The notes beneath the pieces were generated by a model that saw only the letters and a program-made list of their open reading frames with translations, had not been told where the DNA came from and did not search any database. A program made the position numbers and the translations under genes. DNA of 64,000 nt from contig CM073570.1 of NCBI GenBank assembly GCA_037074615.1, forward strand, positions 14,491,685 to 14,555,684, written 5' to 3'. This stretch comes from Leucaena leucocephala (taxonomy: Eukaryota; Streptophyta; Magnoliopsida; Fabales; Fabaceae). How positions within the stretch are numbered: the stretch's first letter is position 1; the number at the start of each line of letters is the position of its first letter. Shown piece after piece: positions 12,380-24,450 of this stretch.

Positions 12380-12662
12380 TGATAGGCCAATTGATCAAGA
12401 ATAGGAAAGAATGAAAAAGAATAGGGAAAAACAGAAGAGAAGTAAAGAAGACAGAGGGAAGTTGGAAAAGGGAAAGGGAAAAGGAAAGAAAAAGGAGAGG
12501 TTTTACAAGAGAGAAATGAAAATAGTCACGGCAAGTTTATTCAATCTTATTCCATGATACTGTTCCATTAGTATGTTATTATTTATAGACTATTATCACA
12601 GTATTAAACAGTAATTATTTAAAGTAATCAACATTAATTACTTATAGTAAAACTTTATATCG
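12380..12662 (-). repeat. 3' LTR (in element orientation)
   Basis: A direct copy of 14,347-14,630 with scattered substitutions (for example GGAAGTTGG here against GGAAGTCGG there). On the minus strand its first bases follow the polypurine tract. The terminal TG has become CG when compared with the other LTR. Confidence 0.9.
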
Positions 12663-13223
12663 ATACCCCCCTCCCAAAGAGATTCTTGCCCCCAAGGATC
12701 AAGCAAGATAAAAAAAAACTATAAATCTAAAAGCAGAACATAGGCTTTAAATTCTGACAAAAGCTTCCGCTAGCCAGTGAAGAAGTTTTTGTGACTTAGA
12801 CCCAGAGGATTGTGTTTGGTTGCAGCATTGCATACTTTACTTCCTTCTTTTCTTCCTACTTAGAGAGCAAACCTTCTCAAAAAGTATTATAATTAATTCT
12901 CCTTTAAACCATTCTAATATCATAAACAAGGCCCACTATTGAAATAACTTGTAATTAATAGCATTCAAAGGAATTGAAAAACCCAATTGCAATTCTATTG
13001 AGTTTTCCTTCCCGCTGCCACCTTCTAAGCCCATGTATACATATGGTATTACTACATTTAATGAACACCCATAGTACTTCTGCTGCTTGAAGATGGTAGC
13101 CAACTGTGACCCAATATATGAAGGAATAGTAGTTGCAGCAGATGGAATAATGCTGAAAATAAAGAAGTTAGGAAAGCAGATCACTTTGCATATCACTAGC
13201 TAGGACCCACTATCAATTGGTGT

Positions 13224-13790
13224 CTATTTCCTAACCTCACACCTGTCTCTATGGTACAAAAGAGCTTGTAACTCTTCAGCAAAGTCTAAGATTGAAAACC
13301 CATTAATTTCAGAGATCATTTTCGCACCTTCCCACAGTACTGAGTTGTGAAAATCAGAGATAAAAGCAGAGATGGCTCCTAAAGTCATTAGTCCGGAACC
13401 CCTATCATCCTCAAAGGGCACCTTAGCATTGATTCTGGTTAATACAGAGGTGACACTTGATGGAAGTGAAGAAACTGAGCCTACACCCAACGAAACAGAG
13501 CTTGAAACAGGAGAAATGTTTTTCGAAACTCCTCCAACATAATTGAAACGCCATGTCCTATTAACTCCAGACGTGATTTCCATACTCTCCACCTCTACAT
13601 TCAAAGAAGATGACGAATCATAGCAGTTAAAGGTCAAACTGCTTTTAGTACCGATGAAAGAGTCTTGGCTAGTCTTGAAATCACTGTCGCATCCTTCTTG
13701 CATTGCGACAGGTTCTTGGGATTCTGGAAATTTTCCTTGGAGTCCATTCTTGATCGATAGGACCGTCTTTTCTTTGCTCCGCCACAACAA
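13224..13790 (-). CDS. Unidentified reading frame inside the LTR element
   Basis: An open stretch of up to 188 codons follows the gag remnant on the same strand. Its first residues (LLWRSKEK, preceded by ARVQEIS) are still the gag downstream region. The rest is Ser/Val-rich (for example SPVSSSVSLGVGSVSSLPSS) and ends in DFAEELQALLYHRDRCEVRK. I recognise no protease, reverse transcriptase or integrase motif. It may be sequence acquired by the element, or the non-catalytic tail of a gag-like protein. No function is proposed. Confidence 0.35.
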   Translation of the reverse strand: MLWRSKEKTVLSIKNGLQGKFPESQEPVAMQEGCDSDFKTSQDSFIGTKSSLTFNCYDSSSSLNVEVESMEITSGVNRTWRFNYVGGVSKNISPVSSSVSLGVGSVSSLPSSVTSVLTRINAKVPFEDDRGSGLMTLGAISAFISDFHNSVLWEGAKMISEINGFSILDFAEELQALLYHRDRCEVRK

Positions 13791-14195
13791 AGAAATCTCT
13801 TGTACTCTGGCTATGCATCACGCCTCAACCAGAGTTCTTGGATTAAATAATCGGACGGAGTCAGTGATTTCCTCTTTCAATGCTTCCACGTACATATCTA
13901 CCAAATACACCTCTGGAAGGTCTAGTCTCGCCGAGATCTCATCAAACTTGATGTTAAACTCCACCAGTAACCTCGTTTGCCTAAGGTGCGTTAATTCTGT
14001 CATAGCCTTCTCGTATCTTGGGAATTCCATTTTGGGCCATTGGGTCCGACGCCGATCATCAATATTCTCATTGTTCCTCTGGTGTTTGTTACAGTGGGGA
14101 ACACCATTGGTGATATCACGCATTTCTTGCATTATGATCTGTAGCTCTTGATGAAATGAACGTCCTATTAGCTGCATTTCTTCTCGAAAGCCCAA
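13790..14195 (-). pseudogene. Retrotransposon gag remnant
   Basis: The frame on the minus strand contains WPKMEFPRYE followed directly by KAMTELTHLRQTRLLVEFN and then LPEVYLVDMYVEALKEEI and FNPRTLVEA. These are hallmarks of the Retrotrans_gag domain of Ty3/gypsy elements. In that family roughly 60-70 residues normally separate the FPRY motif from the LRQ motif, so an internal deletion is inferred. A stop codon follows LVEA, and the expected downstream ARVQE residues continue after it in the same frame. This gag is broken. Confidence 0.75.
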
Positions 14196-14346
14196 TACTG
14201 TTTCTTACAAATCACCCACCTTTGACAATTGTTGCTCCACGTTCTATAACCTACCGTCCATCTTTCTTGCATTTTCTTGCTATCGAGGTTTGTATCATTC
14301 AAAGTTGCACTGAACGGAGTCCAAAGAGGGAGTGCTCTGATACTAC

Positions 14347-14630
14347 TGATAGGCCAATTGATCAAGAATATGAAAGAATGGGAAAGAATAGGGAAAAACA
14401 GAAGAGAAGTAAAGAAGACAGAGGGAAGTCGGAAAAGGGAAAGGGAAAAGGAAAGAGAAAGGAAAGGTTTTACGAGAGAGAAATGAAAATAGTCACGGCA
14501 AGCTTATTCAATCTTATTCCATGATACTGTTTCAGTAGGTATGTTACTATTTATAGACTATTATCACAGTATTAAACAGTAATTATTTACAGTAATCAAC
14601 AGTAATTACTTATAGTAAAACTTTATATCA
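14347..14630 (-). repeat. 5' LTR (in element orientation)
   Basis: Partner of the 12,380-12,662 repeat. It has TG...CA ends in both directions. On the minus strand it ends GGCCTATCA, immediately followed by the tRNA-Met-like primer-binding site at about 14,331-14,346. Confidence 0.9.
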
Positions 14631-14635
14631 TATTC

Positions 14636-16378
14636 ACTACTTTCATGCATTAAGACTTGTGATAGTTGAAGATTATTGATCAAAAGTTTGGAGGTGGATT
14701 GTTAATATTTAGGAATTGTTATAGGGGGGAAATTGTGTTTGGTTATTCTATTTTCATTAGTTTCTTTGAAGTGCTTTGGCATATTGTTCCGCAGGCGATG
14801 ATCCAGGCAAGTGAATTTCTTGGTCGATATCTAGTTGCTTAGTGAGGATCAAGGTAGCCCCAATACTCGGTAAATTGACAGCAAATTCACTTGCGACTAT
14901 GGCATGGCCTTACCACCGCATCTCAAGAATATCATGACCTCGTGAAATATTAAGCGAGTGCATTTGAAATCTGCCCAAGCTTGATTATAATTGCTTTTGG
15001 AATCACTTCCAGTCGAGGAAGGTGGTCCCTTTTCAGTTTTTTTGACCCTGCAAATTGGAATCACTTCCAAGATGAGGCTGGGGTGAATGTTGGCTGGCAA
15101 TTATGTTGTTCTTCGGCTTTCTTAAGGTTGCGTCTCTGCCTGCGACTTAAATGCCGACCAGTCCTTATATCGAATAACCGGTTCACTTAGTCCTTGATAT
15201 TTTATTGCACAGCAAGCGATTTTCTTTCGTATACAAAAAATTATTGCTAGGATAACACGGATTTCAGATTCTTTCAATTTGGGGAGTATATTGGAACTGT
15301 TAAAAGAGACGGAAGATAGTAAATGAGGAGAGAATTGGCCTTCATACGTATTTTTAGTCATTCGATTAATATATTTTTTTGACATATGAAGTGTCGCAGA
15401 TCTTGAGATGTAAAATGTACGGGCATCTTGCACCTCATAAGTTGCAAGAAATGGGTAGTAAAGGAAATAATATTACTCCAGGTCCTTGTGTGTTAATCAT
15501 ATTCTGTTTTTACTCAATGTAGTTTATTTTCGTAGTTTTTAATTTTCATCCATTATATTTGCTGTCTAAAACGAGTTGGCCCTTCCCTAATGGTGTCATT
15601 TGATGCCCTTTCTCTTCTCACCTATATGTTTTTGTTTTAAAGAGGTGGGATTACTTGGTCTCTTTTTTCTTAATCTGATCAAACTCTTAAACGATTTTAT
15701 AGTCCTTTTTTGAAACGAGCATATTTTTTCCTAGTCATCTGATGGTTTTGACAATGTTAAGTCTATCTAAGTAATGGAACAAATAAACTGTAGGATCTAA
15801 ACAAAACAAAACAAAAAACAAAGCACGATTAAAAGTATATGAAACTAAAGGGGTATTTTCCCATTAGTAAATATTGTTCACAAAGTACATGACTGAAATA
15901 ACAAATGAGCTTGTCATGCCTAATATTTTCCTGTCACCTTACCCACTGCCAACTTCTACTTTCGATTTTGATCGAAAAACTGGTAACTTGAGACAACATA
16001 AGATTCAGATGTATGACCTTACAACAATTTGATACAAATGACATGATTTTGCTATTATCTATAGAGTTGCGCACGTTTTCTACTAACAACTGGAAACAAA
16101 ATATAAAACTATAATTTATAATATTTTCAATAATGGGCATTAGTCCATTACTTAAAGACTGAAAGGAATTCCACCATATCTCTTGCAAAGAAGAGTTGAA
16201 AAATATCGAGGAGTAAAAGAGTAGGGCAAGACAATGGCCATCTGAGTCGGATATTAAATTTCAGACCACAAAATTCAAAACACTGTCTACCTACCTATTA
16301 ATCTTTAGAGCTTTTATAGTTTACTATGGGTAAATTGGTGAAAGAATTATTTGACCCGAACAAAAAAAAAAGTAAATT
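14636..16378. other. Intergenic region between LTR element and AIM24-like gene
   Basis: No convincing gene. A GC-richer patch at about 14,780-15,180 follows a possible acceptor (TTCCGCAG, ending 14,794) and could be a transcribed 3' exon of the upstream gene or a non-coding transcript. It contains the near-direct repeat TGGAATCACTTCCA at ~14,998 and ~15,056. The stretch next to 16,378 should be the 3' UTR of the AIM24-like gene on the minus strand. Confidence 0.4.
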
Positions 16379-19300
16379 TCATACATCTGTTAACATTAAT
16401 GAAGATACAATGACCACATAAGCCAGAAAAAAGAACATGGCAATCTGAATGAAGAACTTGGGACTTTCCCTCATGTTTGGGGATGTCACTGCCCTGAAAT
16501 TCAGAAATTTATACTATTAAAAAACACACAAACTCCAGAAAAAAATGCAAACAGAGAGAGATTACTCCACAATAGTCAATCCAAGCGTTTTATCACTTCA
16601 ATGGAATGTTACCTAGCAATTCGCTGAGAAAGTCTATGAAAGGGCAAACTCTGTATGAAGACAATGCCAGGTCCAGTCAAAACAGCTGTTACAGCATTGT
16701 CACCCTACAATTTTGAGATTGCAATTATCAATACCAAGGGGTGCATGCTGATAAAAAGAGTATTAGAAATAGGAGTTACTTACCCCAAACATTGCCTTTC
16801 TAGCTGGACCATTGTATTTTGTTTGGATATTAATGGTTGTTGTGACAGCAGCAATGCAAGAAATATCGACAGACAGCATTTCACCAACCTCAAGATTTTT
16901 CTGTATAACTAATAAACAAAGTCCAACAAAAAGTTTTAGAAATAAAAAAATTACAAACAAAGAAAAATATGAAAACTCCTAAGAACAGTTTCAAAAAGTA
17001 CAAAAATCCTAACGAGGTATTCTAGCCACAGGTTTTAACTGTAATTTTGTCAGCTAATGGAAGTTCACCTGATCCACCCGCTAGTATGAATGCAAGCCCT
17101 TGACCTGATAGCTTTTGCCTGAGAAATCCCTACAATAATACAAAGACTATCTTAGAGATATAAGATGGAGATATGCAAGGCAAGTCAGGGACATAGTCCG
17201 TTTCTAATAGTAATCCTCTATAAATTTTCCCCTTAAACATACAGGTTATGAACAAATTTTAAAGTATCTCTGTTTTTCCATTATTAATGAAATTATGTTC
17301 CATATATACACTCACAGCCTAACCCTATTTACAGTATTTGTCCTTTCATAAAAGATGATTTGTACACCCCAATGCCAAATTTTCCTAAGCACATGTTACA
17401 TTAATCTTGAATGCCAACTCCTACCAGGAATATGAATAGGCATTTCAGAATTCAGATTATATATGTAGTAATAATGGCTCTATGAAAACTAAATTAAAAT
17501 TGCTCAAAAATGAAAGTCAAGTGCTTTGTGCAGGTATGAGGTGGTGGATTCATAAGGCCAAGGTAGAACCAGATAATGACTGAAAACAAGAAGCTAAAAC
17601 AATTCCATGACCATATAACACGTTTATAAACTTATAATCAAAATGCATATAAGCCTAAAAAAACTTGCACCAATCAGTCACAGCCATAACCCAAAAGCTG
17701 AAAAGCAGATAAACAAAGCCTGCCAATTATATTATTTGGAACAAACATGACAACAATTTAGCCATGGCAACCTTCAAGTGACATCAACTTATCAAATACA
17801 AACAGGAAACAGGAAACAAATCTTGCATCCCCATTATCTCACCTCAGCGCCAGCAACTACATTACGTCCCCTCTGATCAACTGTATTGCTGACCTTTACA
17901 TCATTTACAGAGCAAAGAAAAGCATCTGGCTGCAGAAAATTTTAAGTTGTAGTGAAATTTCAGCTCTCATATTTAAAAAAAGAAATCAACAAAAGTTTAC
18001 CCATAAATATAAAATATACACTATCTAAAATAGTCAAAGAAACGTTATTGAAAATATAAATAGAACAAAAGAAAAGGCAACACATACCTGACATAAAATC
18101 TCTCCATTAAACATTGCCAAATCCATCTGCACTCACAATTTCACGAGTAACATATATTGAAAGGACTTTCATCAGTTGAACAAGCTTAAAATGAGAAGTA
18201 ACAAGGCTTTATTAAAATATTTTGGAGATCGGTGAAGGCACAAACTGGGAGAATTCTTGCAAGAGAAGGAGCAGCAATTCCAACAAATCCATCACTAGGT
18301 CCAGGATTCTGAAGAACAACACTAGTTATAGTCTTTCCAAACAACCACTGCCACATGCCTACTTCATTTTCCGGGATGTAGACATTTTCCATTTCAATTG
18401 ATCCAGACATAAAGCACATGGAACCTACAAATTATCAGTTTCATTTAGATTAATAATGAATCGAAGATCCATTATAAATTTAGGTACATTGCAAATTTTT
18501 TATTTTACTTCCATATTGAGGCACAAAAGCCAACCAACTCCGGGAAGCCAGAAATCCATTAAATTGGCTTACAGGATTACCTTCGGACCAAGAGTCACAA
18601 AGTAGAGGGTCATTAAAAATTCGTTTCAATGAATTACACCAAAGATCCTTGATGTACCCAGATGCATATCCATAAATATAGATTAAAAAACGAATTAAAC
18701 ATAAGCAAACCAAATAAATTGGTTTTCTCATCCTTGTTTGACACTGATGACAAACCATCAACACATATCATTGAAATAAGCCTTCAAAGCATGTCCATTA
18801 ATAACCAGAAATCATGTTTGTGTAATATGATTATTATATTCAAATGCATTGTGTCCTATACCAGGCTTTGCAACAACTTTTTCCTGTGGCTTCAACATTA
18901 TCTGTATCACAAGAACGAAAGCCAAAACCACTTTATAATGTTGTGAATAGATAACAAAGATAAATATTGGCATCTTAAAGTTAAGATGGCCATACACTCA
19001 CCTGAACCACCTGAGCTTCTCCCCCTAAAATCTGAAAAGCTGTAATTGAATCTTGTGGACTCTAAATAATGACATAACATTAAATCCACCGTTAGACTAT
19101 GAATAAGACAAGATAAGAGCAAAAATTATCCGAAGAATGTCGAGCAATTTCAGTTCTTTTTTTCCAGAAATGGGCGTGTATTAAGTCAACAGAATCATTC
19201 AGCATAATAGTACAATCAGGAAGAACACAACAGAAGGGGCATGAAGCATCTAGTTAATAATATGTAGCTCTTTCTTGAGCTTATTCTATTGCCAACATCT

Positions 19301-19998
19301 CCCCTCCACCATATAAAAGTAGGTATGCAACAAATGCACAAAAACATAGACATGTTGCAGCTTTTTTACATATACGAAAAAAGATAAGATATTGTTACGT
19401 CAATTTAATCATCCATGAAAGTTGAAACGTGAATACAAATTGATACAACCATTCAGAATTGATGGGTCAGGTTTGACACAAGTGTTCGAATTGTACTAAA
19501 CACCATGGTTTCATTTTTTAAGTATTGATGCTTTCAACATCTGAATGTTACAGTAACGTTCATATGTGCTACTGCAATGACTAAAACATGTAAGTAGAAA
19601 ACCTTAACGGGCAAGGATAAACAGAATATTTCAATGGAGCCGCTTAAATAAGTTTTCCTACACCGGAGTCAATTACCAGTCAGCATATCCTTTTTACTTT
19701 TATTGTTGCTGATCATTCAGTAAAGCCACTCCATTAAACTAAACCCCAAACAACAACCTAGGGTATAAAACCTTCACAGTAAACCGGATCGCCCTACTCA
19801 AACAATTCAATTTCGCTAGTGGACAAGTCGTAGTAAATGTAGCAAATATATCAACTAGAAATTCGAATTAACCTGAGTTATTATTGATAAGCAGAAAGCA
19901 AACGATTGAAGCTTAAGAGTTTGCATCGCCGAGCGAAGTGATGACAATACCTGATAAACGTAAGGCTGAAAAGGAGTCGAGAAAAACGGTGCAGCCAT
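16379..19998 (-). CDS. AIM24-family protein (TRAP-like fold, formerly DUF124)
   Basis: Ten exons on the minus strand: 19951-19998, 19002-19061, 18862-18901, 18246-18424, 18088-18126, 17843-17929, 17069-17129, 16784-16908, 16613-16704 and 16379-16493. They join to 846 nt (281 aa) with phase preserved throughout. The start MAAPFFSTPFQPYVYQ is exon 1. The AIM24 hallmarks follow: QIMLKPQEKVVAKPGSMCFM, MSGSIEMENVY near residue 57, NPGPSDGFVGIAAP, SGQGLAFILAGGS and NAVTAVLTGPGIVFIQSLPF. The last ~25 residues are hydrophobic (FFIQIAMFFFLAYVVIVSSL), a likely C-terminal membrane anchor. Yeast AIM24 acts in mitochondrial inner-membrane organisation; the plant relatives (Arabidopsis At5g47420 type) are annotated as tryptophan RNA-binding attenuator-like, with little functional data. 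Every junction is GT-AG. The gene looks intact. Confidence 0.93.
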
Positions 19999-20481
19999 TG
20001 CCAAGACACGAGAAATAGGTTGCACTTGCGTCGAGACACAGACGGAGTTGATAATAGCTCAAATTTTTTACAATTTGCTTTCGTAATTTCCAGATAAGTC
20101 CATTCAAAAATCCAGATCCAGCTTCAAAAAATCGTTTCTTCGTAAAAACAAAGTTCTTTCCCCAGATGGCACCGATTCGTCTTCTGTCAATTGTGGAATG
20201 AGCTTTACAGGCAATTTTAATGAAAAGCTTTGAAATGGAACTTCGAGGTTGAAAACAAAAATTCCAACAGTAAGAAACGCCTATCATGAAATACGAATCT
20301 TAGATTTGGCCAAAAAGAAATAGAATTACTAATATGACCTTTTATTTTGATAATAATTTCATCGTCTTTCTTTGGAGTGGGTGGACTTTATGATTGATTT
20401 ATTTCGGGCTTCTAGTAATTTCGCATATCGCCTACAGGAGTATTTATTTGTCTGAGTCTACGAAATCCAATATTTGGAGTA

Positions 20482-20487
20482 CACGTG
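20482..20487. promoter_or_regulatory. G-box CACGTG upstream of AIM24-like gene
   Basis: A palindromic CACGTG about 485 bases upstream of the AIM24-like start codon, in a GC-richer pocket that also carries CTACGTG near 20,537. Such cores bind bHLH and bZIP factors; use at this site is not shown. Confidence 0.35.
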
Positions 20488-21277
20488 TTCTTTATTCTGA
20501 TGTGGCTAATTCCTGTTGGATCGCATGTCTGATCCCTACGTGTTCATAATTTCATATGGCGTCTTAGTCCCTTTTTTAATGTCAGGTTTAATTTATATAT
20601 ATTATTAAGTCGTATTATGTTAATTTGATATCTAATTTTTTAGGCAAAATATATATATATATAAATTTAATTAAGGGTAAAACGTTGAATTTTACAATAA
20701 AAAATTTGACCTCGTTGTAAATATCTAAAATTCTTTCTTACATTAATATTTTCTCAAAAATATTAAAAAAAAAAAAAGAAATGCATTAATATGGTTAATA
20801 TTCATAAATAATATTGCTTATTTTTAATACTTTTAAAATGATATTAATTAAAAAAAATTCTAGATGCATTCTGAAACAAAAATTGAACTCTTAACTACTA
20901 ATTTTGGCCTTTTGTCACTCGTGTTAGAAATTGAATTTTCTTATTTTTTTTTGAGGTGTAGGTGGACGATATTTTGGGATGAAATAATATATCATATCTT
21001 CGGAATCTAATGCACTCCACGATATCAAAAATTAATTGCAACAAGCTTATCACAATTTCTTCAATATCTCGATTAATGAAATAATATTATTTTAATTTAA
21101 ACAATTAAATCAAATTATATAATAAATATGATTTAAATTTAAAAATCATATATTATTGATATCAAGATTATTCAGATAATATAAATTATATTTTTTATTC
21201 AATTTATATTACATTTTAACACATTCATTTGCACAAGGTACAACACCTTTAATGTGTGAAAGTGCAAATCTATCTAT

Positions 21278-21536
21278 CTCAAAAGTGTCCAATAGAGCAC
21301 ACTTGATAACCTTAAAGTATTTAAAGAATCAATGTTACTTCCAACATTTTAAAAAATGTGTAATATTATTAATAAATTATTAGTTAAAATAGTAAGTCAA
21401 TTTTATTTTTATAAAAAAATATTAGTTTAAATCTTAATTTTTTATACTCTAGATTTTGAAAAGAATTTTAAATAAAAAAAAATACCGTGTTACTTATTAA
21501 AGATACCAACTGTGCTCTATTAAATACTTTCGAGAA
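21278..21536. mobile_element. Possible MITE with inverted ends
   Basis: The left end reads CTCAAAAGTGTCCAATAGAG and continues CACACTTGATA. The right end, near 21,505-21,536, reads ACCAACTGTGCTCTATTAAA and then TACTTTCGAG, which is the reverse complement with a few changes. The ~260-bp size and AT-rich centre fit a MITE. No target duplication is evident, so the family is unassigned. Confidence 0.45.
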
Positions 21537-22577
21537 CTTTTATCATTTAGATCAACTTGAGTTTTTTTTTTTCCTTTTTCTTTTTTGATGAAAGGTTAAC
21601 TCATCCATATATGCAAAATATAGGAACTTATTCAACTAGGAAAAGATAACGGCAAGCAAAAACTAGGGGAAAATTGTGGATTAAAAATTAAAAGGAAAAA
21701 AATTTTGGATTCAAAATTAGAAGAGTTGTCACTTGTCATATCGTTTAAAAAATTATAAAAAATAAATAAAAATTATTTAAGGCTTCATTTACTTTTGGAA
21801 AGGAAATAATGAATTAATGAATCTGTTTTGAGTCCGCAAATAAACCTTGCATCTAATAGTATCCTACATCAACTAGTTAAAAAATCAAATTTTATTTTAA
21901 ATATAAGATTTAAATATATTTAATATTTATATTTTTTTAAAAAAACTAATTTATTTAAAATTTGAATATTCATTTTAATTAGCAAGTCAAGGGATAATGA
22001 AACTTTTCACCCCTTAAATTTATCTTAGTTATTAATTTAGTCTTTAAAATCTAATTTTTATCAAGTCTCTAAAATTTTATATCATAATTTTATATTTTTA
22101 TTTAATGACTAACAGTTTTTTTTTCCTTAAATGTATAAAAGTACCATCCTTAACTTAATGGTTAGGCCATATTTATCTTTAAGATTATATGTCATCAAAT
22201 CATAAAAATTAATAGTACAAATTATAAATTTAAGAATGGTTTGACATAATTTTATAAATTAAAAATATAAAAATGATAAATTTAATAAATAAATTTTTAA
22301 ATTTAATCCAATTTACTGTTAACATAAATTTAAATGAGAGTTAATGCATTTTAGAAGGCATAAAAATAATAAAATTAGAGAGTGAACCCATGAGTTTGAT
22401 AAGAATATTTCTAATATTTAATAATAAAAATAAAATATTAATTTTTTATATATCACTCCTTCTATTTTATTTATAAGGAAAAAATTTAAGTGTCCCGATC
22501 CCATTCATAAAGAATATGGATGTCTGAAATTTTAATCCTTTTATATTTTTTGTGTCATTAGTTTTATGACATATCTC

Positions 22578-23045
22578 TTTTATAGTGTCTGTTTGAATAA
22601 ATTTTTTAAAAAATTATAAAATTTTTTTGAATAATTTTAAAAAAAATAAAAAAATTATAAAAAATAATTTTAAATAAATAACTATTTGAATAGTTATTTT
22701 TAAAAATATTTCATAAATTATGAAAAAAATATATAAGTATTAAATAAAGAGAGAAGAGAGATAAGAAAAAAAAGATAGTGTAGAAAAGAAAAGAGATAAG
22801 AGAGAGAGTGTAAGAAAAAAAGATAGAGAAGAGAGGGTGTAAGAAAAAGTAGAAAAGAGATGAGAGAATATATAAAAAAAATATGAGTAATATAGTAATT
22901 GATTAATCTATAAACTCTTTTAATGTTCTATAAGTTACTCTGACTAGTTCATCTAAACTCTTAATTTTAAATTAAGATTTGATCTAAAAAGTCTTTTAAA
23001 TTTGATTTAAATTTTTTTCAAATACACAAATAATCAAACACAGTT
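22578..23045. mobile_element. Possible MITE with GTGTTTG-type ends
   Basis: The left end GTGTCTGTTTGAATAAA faces the right end AATAATCAAACACAG, giving imperfect inverted termini of about 12-14 bases around an AT- and purine-rich centre. This end type is common in plant MITEs. The target duplication is unclear. Confidence 0.35.
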
Positions 23046-23519
23046 TTGCACATTTTATTTCCTTTAACTAATTTTAACAACTTTTTTATTTCTGATTTCG
23101 GTTATTTGTAATTTTGTACTCCAAGTAATGTCTATGTAAATGTTTTTTTTTTAAATGAGCATAGGGTTGAATACTTGAATTCTAGTTAATACCAACCTGA
23201 CTAACCAAATCTCGAGATAAATAACAGAAGAGGGAGATTAGAAGAGAAGAGAAAGAAAGAGTTGAGTGTATAGCTGTAAGCATGGTGGATGAAGGAGAAG
23301 GAGGAGGTGAAGCAGGAGGTTCGTGGCTTAGATTTGCTGTTATCGAAGTCAAAAAACAGTAAAGTAACAATTACAGCATGTGAAAGTAAGCAAGGCTCCT
23401 TCATACAAAAACAACTCTCGCCACTTCATCTTTGACTTTTCGCTACCACCTATTCATTCTCCGATCCAGCTCATTAGATCCACCATCGCCATTATTCGAG
23501 CTATCTGAATCAGTAACAG

Positions 23520-24302
23520 GTATGCTACATATATATCCTTCTTCTTCTTTTTCTTCTCCTTTTCGCGTTTGCTCAATATATATATTTAGTTTTTCATTTT
23601 CCATATATGGTTTGTTTGCTCGTCTACTGATGGAAATTGGAAACTACAGACGAAGGCAGTAATTGAAGGTATTTATAGTTGTTTGCTTCTGATCGAACAA
23701 ACTAATCCATAAATGGAACCAAAATGATCTTAGATAGCTACGAGTTAGGACTGTTAGACAAGGATTTCCATATATATTGACTTTAAAATTTCTATATAAG
23801 CTCAATTTTATTGATAACTTCCCCAGTTAGGCCTATGAATCCGGATCATGAGTTTCTTACGCATATAAAGGGAAATTACGTCATGTTATAGTTTTAGAGA
23901 CTCCCAAAGTTAATTTGTGAAAAGTTGTTCACACAGCACACACTGGGTTTAAATCTCGGTGCTTAAAAAATGCCACATGAGGAGATTTTGAATTTCTGGT
24001 AGTATTGTAGTTACAACGCCTGATAGCTTTTGAAATTACAGTGAGCACTCATGCAGTACTCGTGTATAGGAATTAATTTAGCTATTTCCTTTTAAAAAGG
24101 AAAACCTGCAAGTAAGAAGTGCTTGTGGTGCCTTTGAGTGCAAATATTAGTGTCATATATGAACTTTTTTCCTTCCAATTGTTTGATTGTTTGTTTACCT
24201 TCGAGAGGAAGTAAGCTGTGGTTGTCATTGTTCTTTTTCTTCATCTTAAATTCTTAATATTCATGAAAGTTTCTAATTGTCAGTATGATTTGGTATCTAT
24301 AG
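23520..24302 (+). other. Probable 5' UTR intron of the GT47 gene
   Basis: CAGTAACAG|GTATGC is a good donor and TATCTATAG|GAACTTAG a fair acceptor, leaving about 145 bases of leader before the start at 24,447. Upstream, 23,425-23,519 is CT-rich and looks like a transcript leader. Inferred from splice signals only. Confidence 0.45.
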
Positions 24303-24441
24303 GAACTTAGCATCATCGGATTCAAGCTCTGAAGTCTAGAATGGACCTGTGATTTTTACTCAGAGTTTAATATTCAAAAGTTGTATCACAGAGGAGATTT
24401 ATTTGTCTGCTGGAGGCATTGGAAATCTACTTTATAATATA

Positions 24442-24450
24442 ATGAGATGA
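24442..24450 (+). promoter_or_regulatory. Minimal uORF (ATG AGA TGA) overlapping the GT47 start
   Basis: A three-codon reading frame, Met-Arg-stop, ends on the main start codon: its TGA occupies 24,448-24,450 and the main ATG 24,447-24,449, in the ATGA overlap arrangement. It could lower translation or force termination-reinitiation. Another in-frame ATG at 24,483, just before the membrane segment, could also serve as the start. Confidence 0.5.

Larger units (their letters stand above)
12380..14630 (-). mobile_element. Short non-autonomous Ty3/gypsy-like LTR retrotransposon
   Basis: Two direct repeats of about 283 bp (12,380-12,662 and 14,347-14,630) flank about 1.7 kb. Read on the minus strand, the sequence next to the 5' LTR is TAGTATCAGAGCA, a match to the initiator-Met tRNA primer site TGGTATCAGAGC. 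Next to the 3' LTR is the purine-rich tract CTTTGGGAGGGGGG. The flanks are GATTC and TATTC, a 5-bp target duplication with one mismatch. Only a decayed gag and an unidentified reading frame lie inside; protease, reverse transcriptase, RNase H and integrase are absent, so mobility would need enzymes from another element. Confidence 0.9.
20340..23190. other. AT-rich intergenic region with MITE-like pieces
   Basis: No gene seen. Two inverted-repeat segments are listed separately (21,278-21,536 and 22,578-23,045). Otherwise the sequence is low-complexity A/T, with purine runs such as GAGAGAAGAGAG near 22,745-22,870. Confidence 0.5.

Noticed and set aside
13654..14151. 165-codon plus-strand frame in the LTR element
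   Set aside because: It is antisense to the gag remnant; the gag motifs on the minus strand explain the openness.
19913..20287. 124-codon minus-strand frame covering the AIM24-like start region
   Set aside because: It overlaps exon 1 in another frame; the ten-exon AIM24 model explains the locus and has clear homology.
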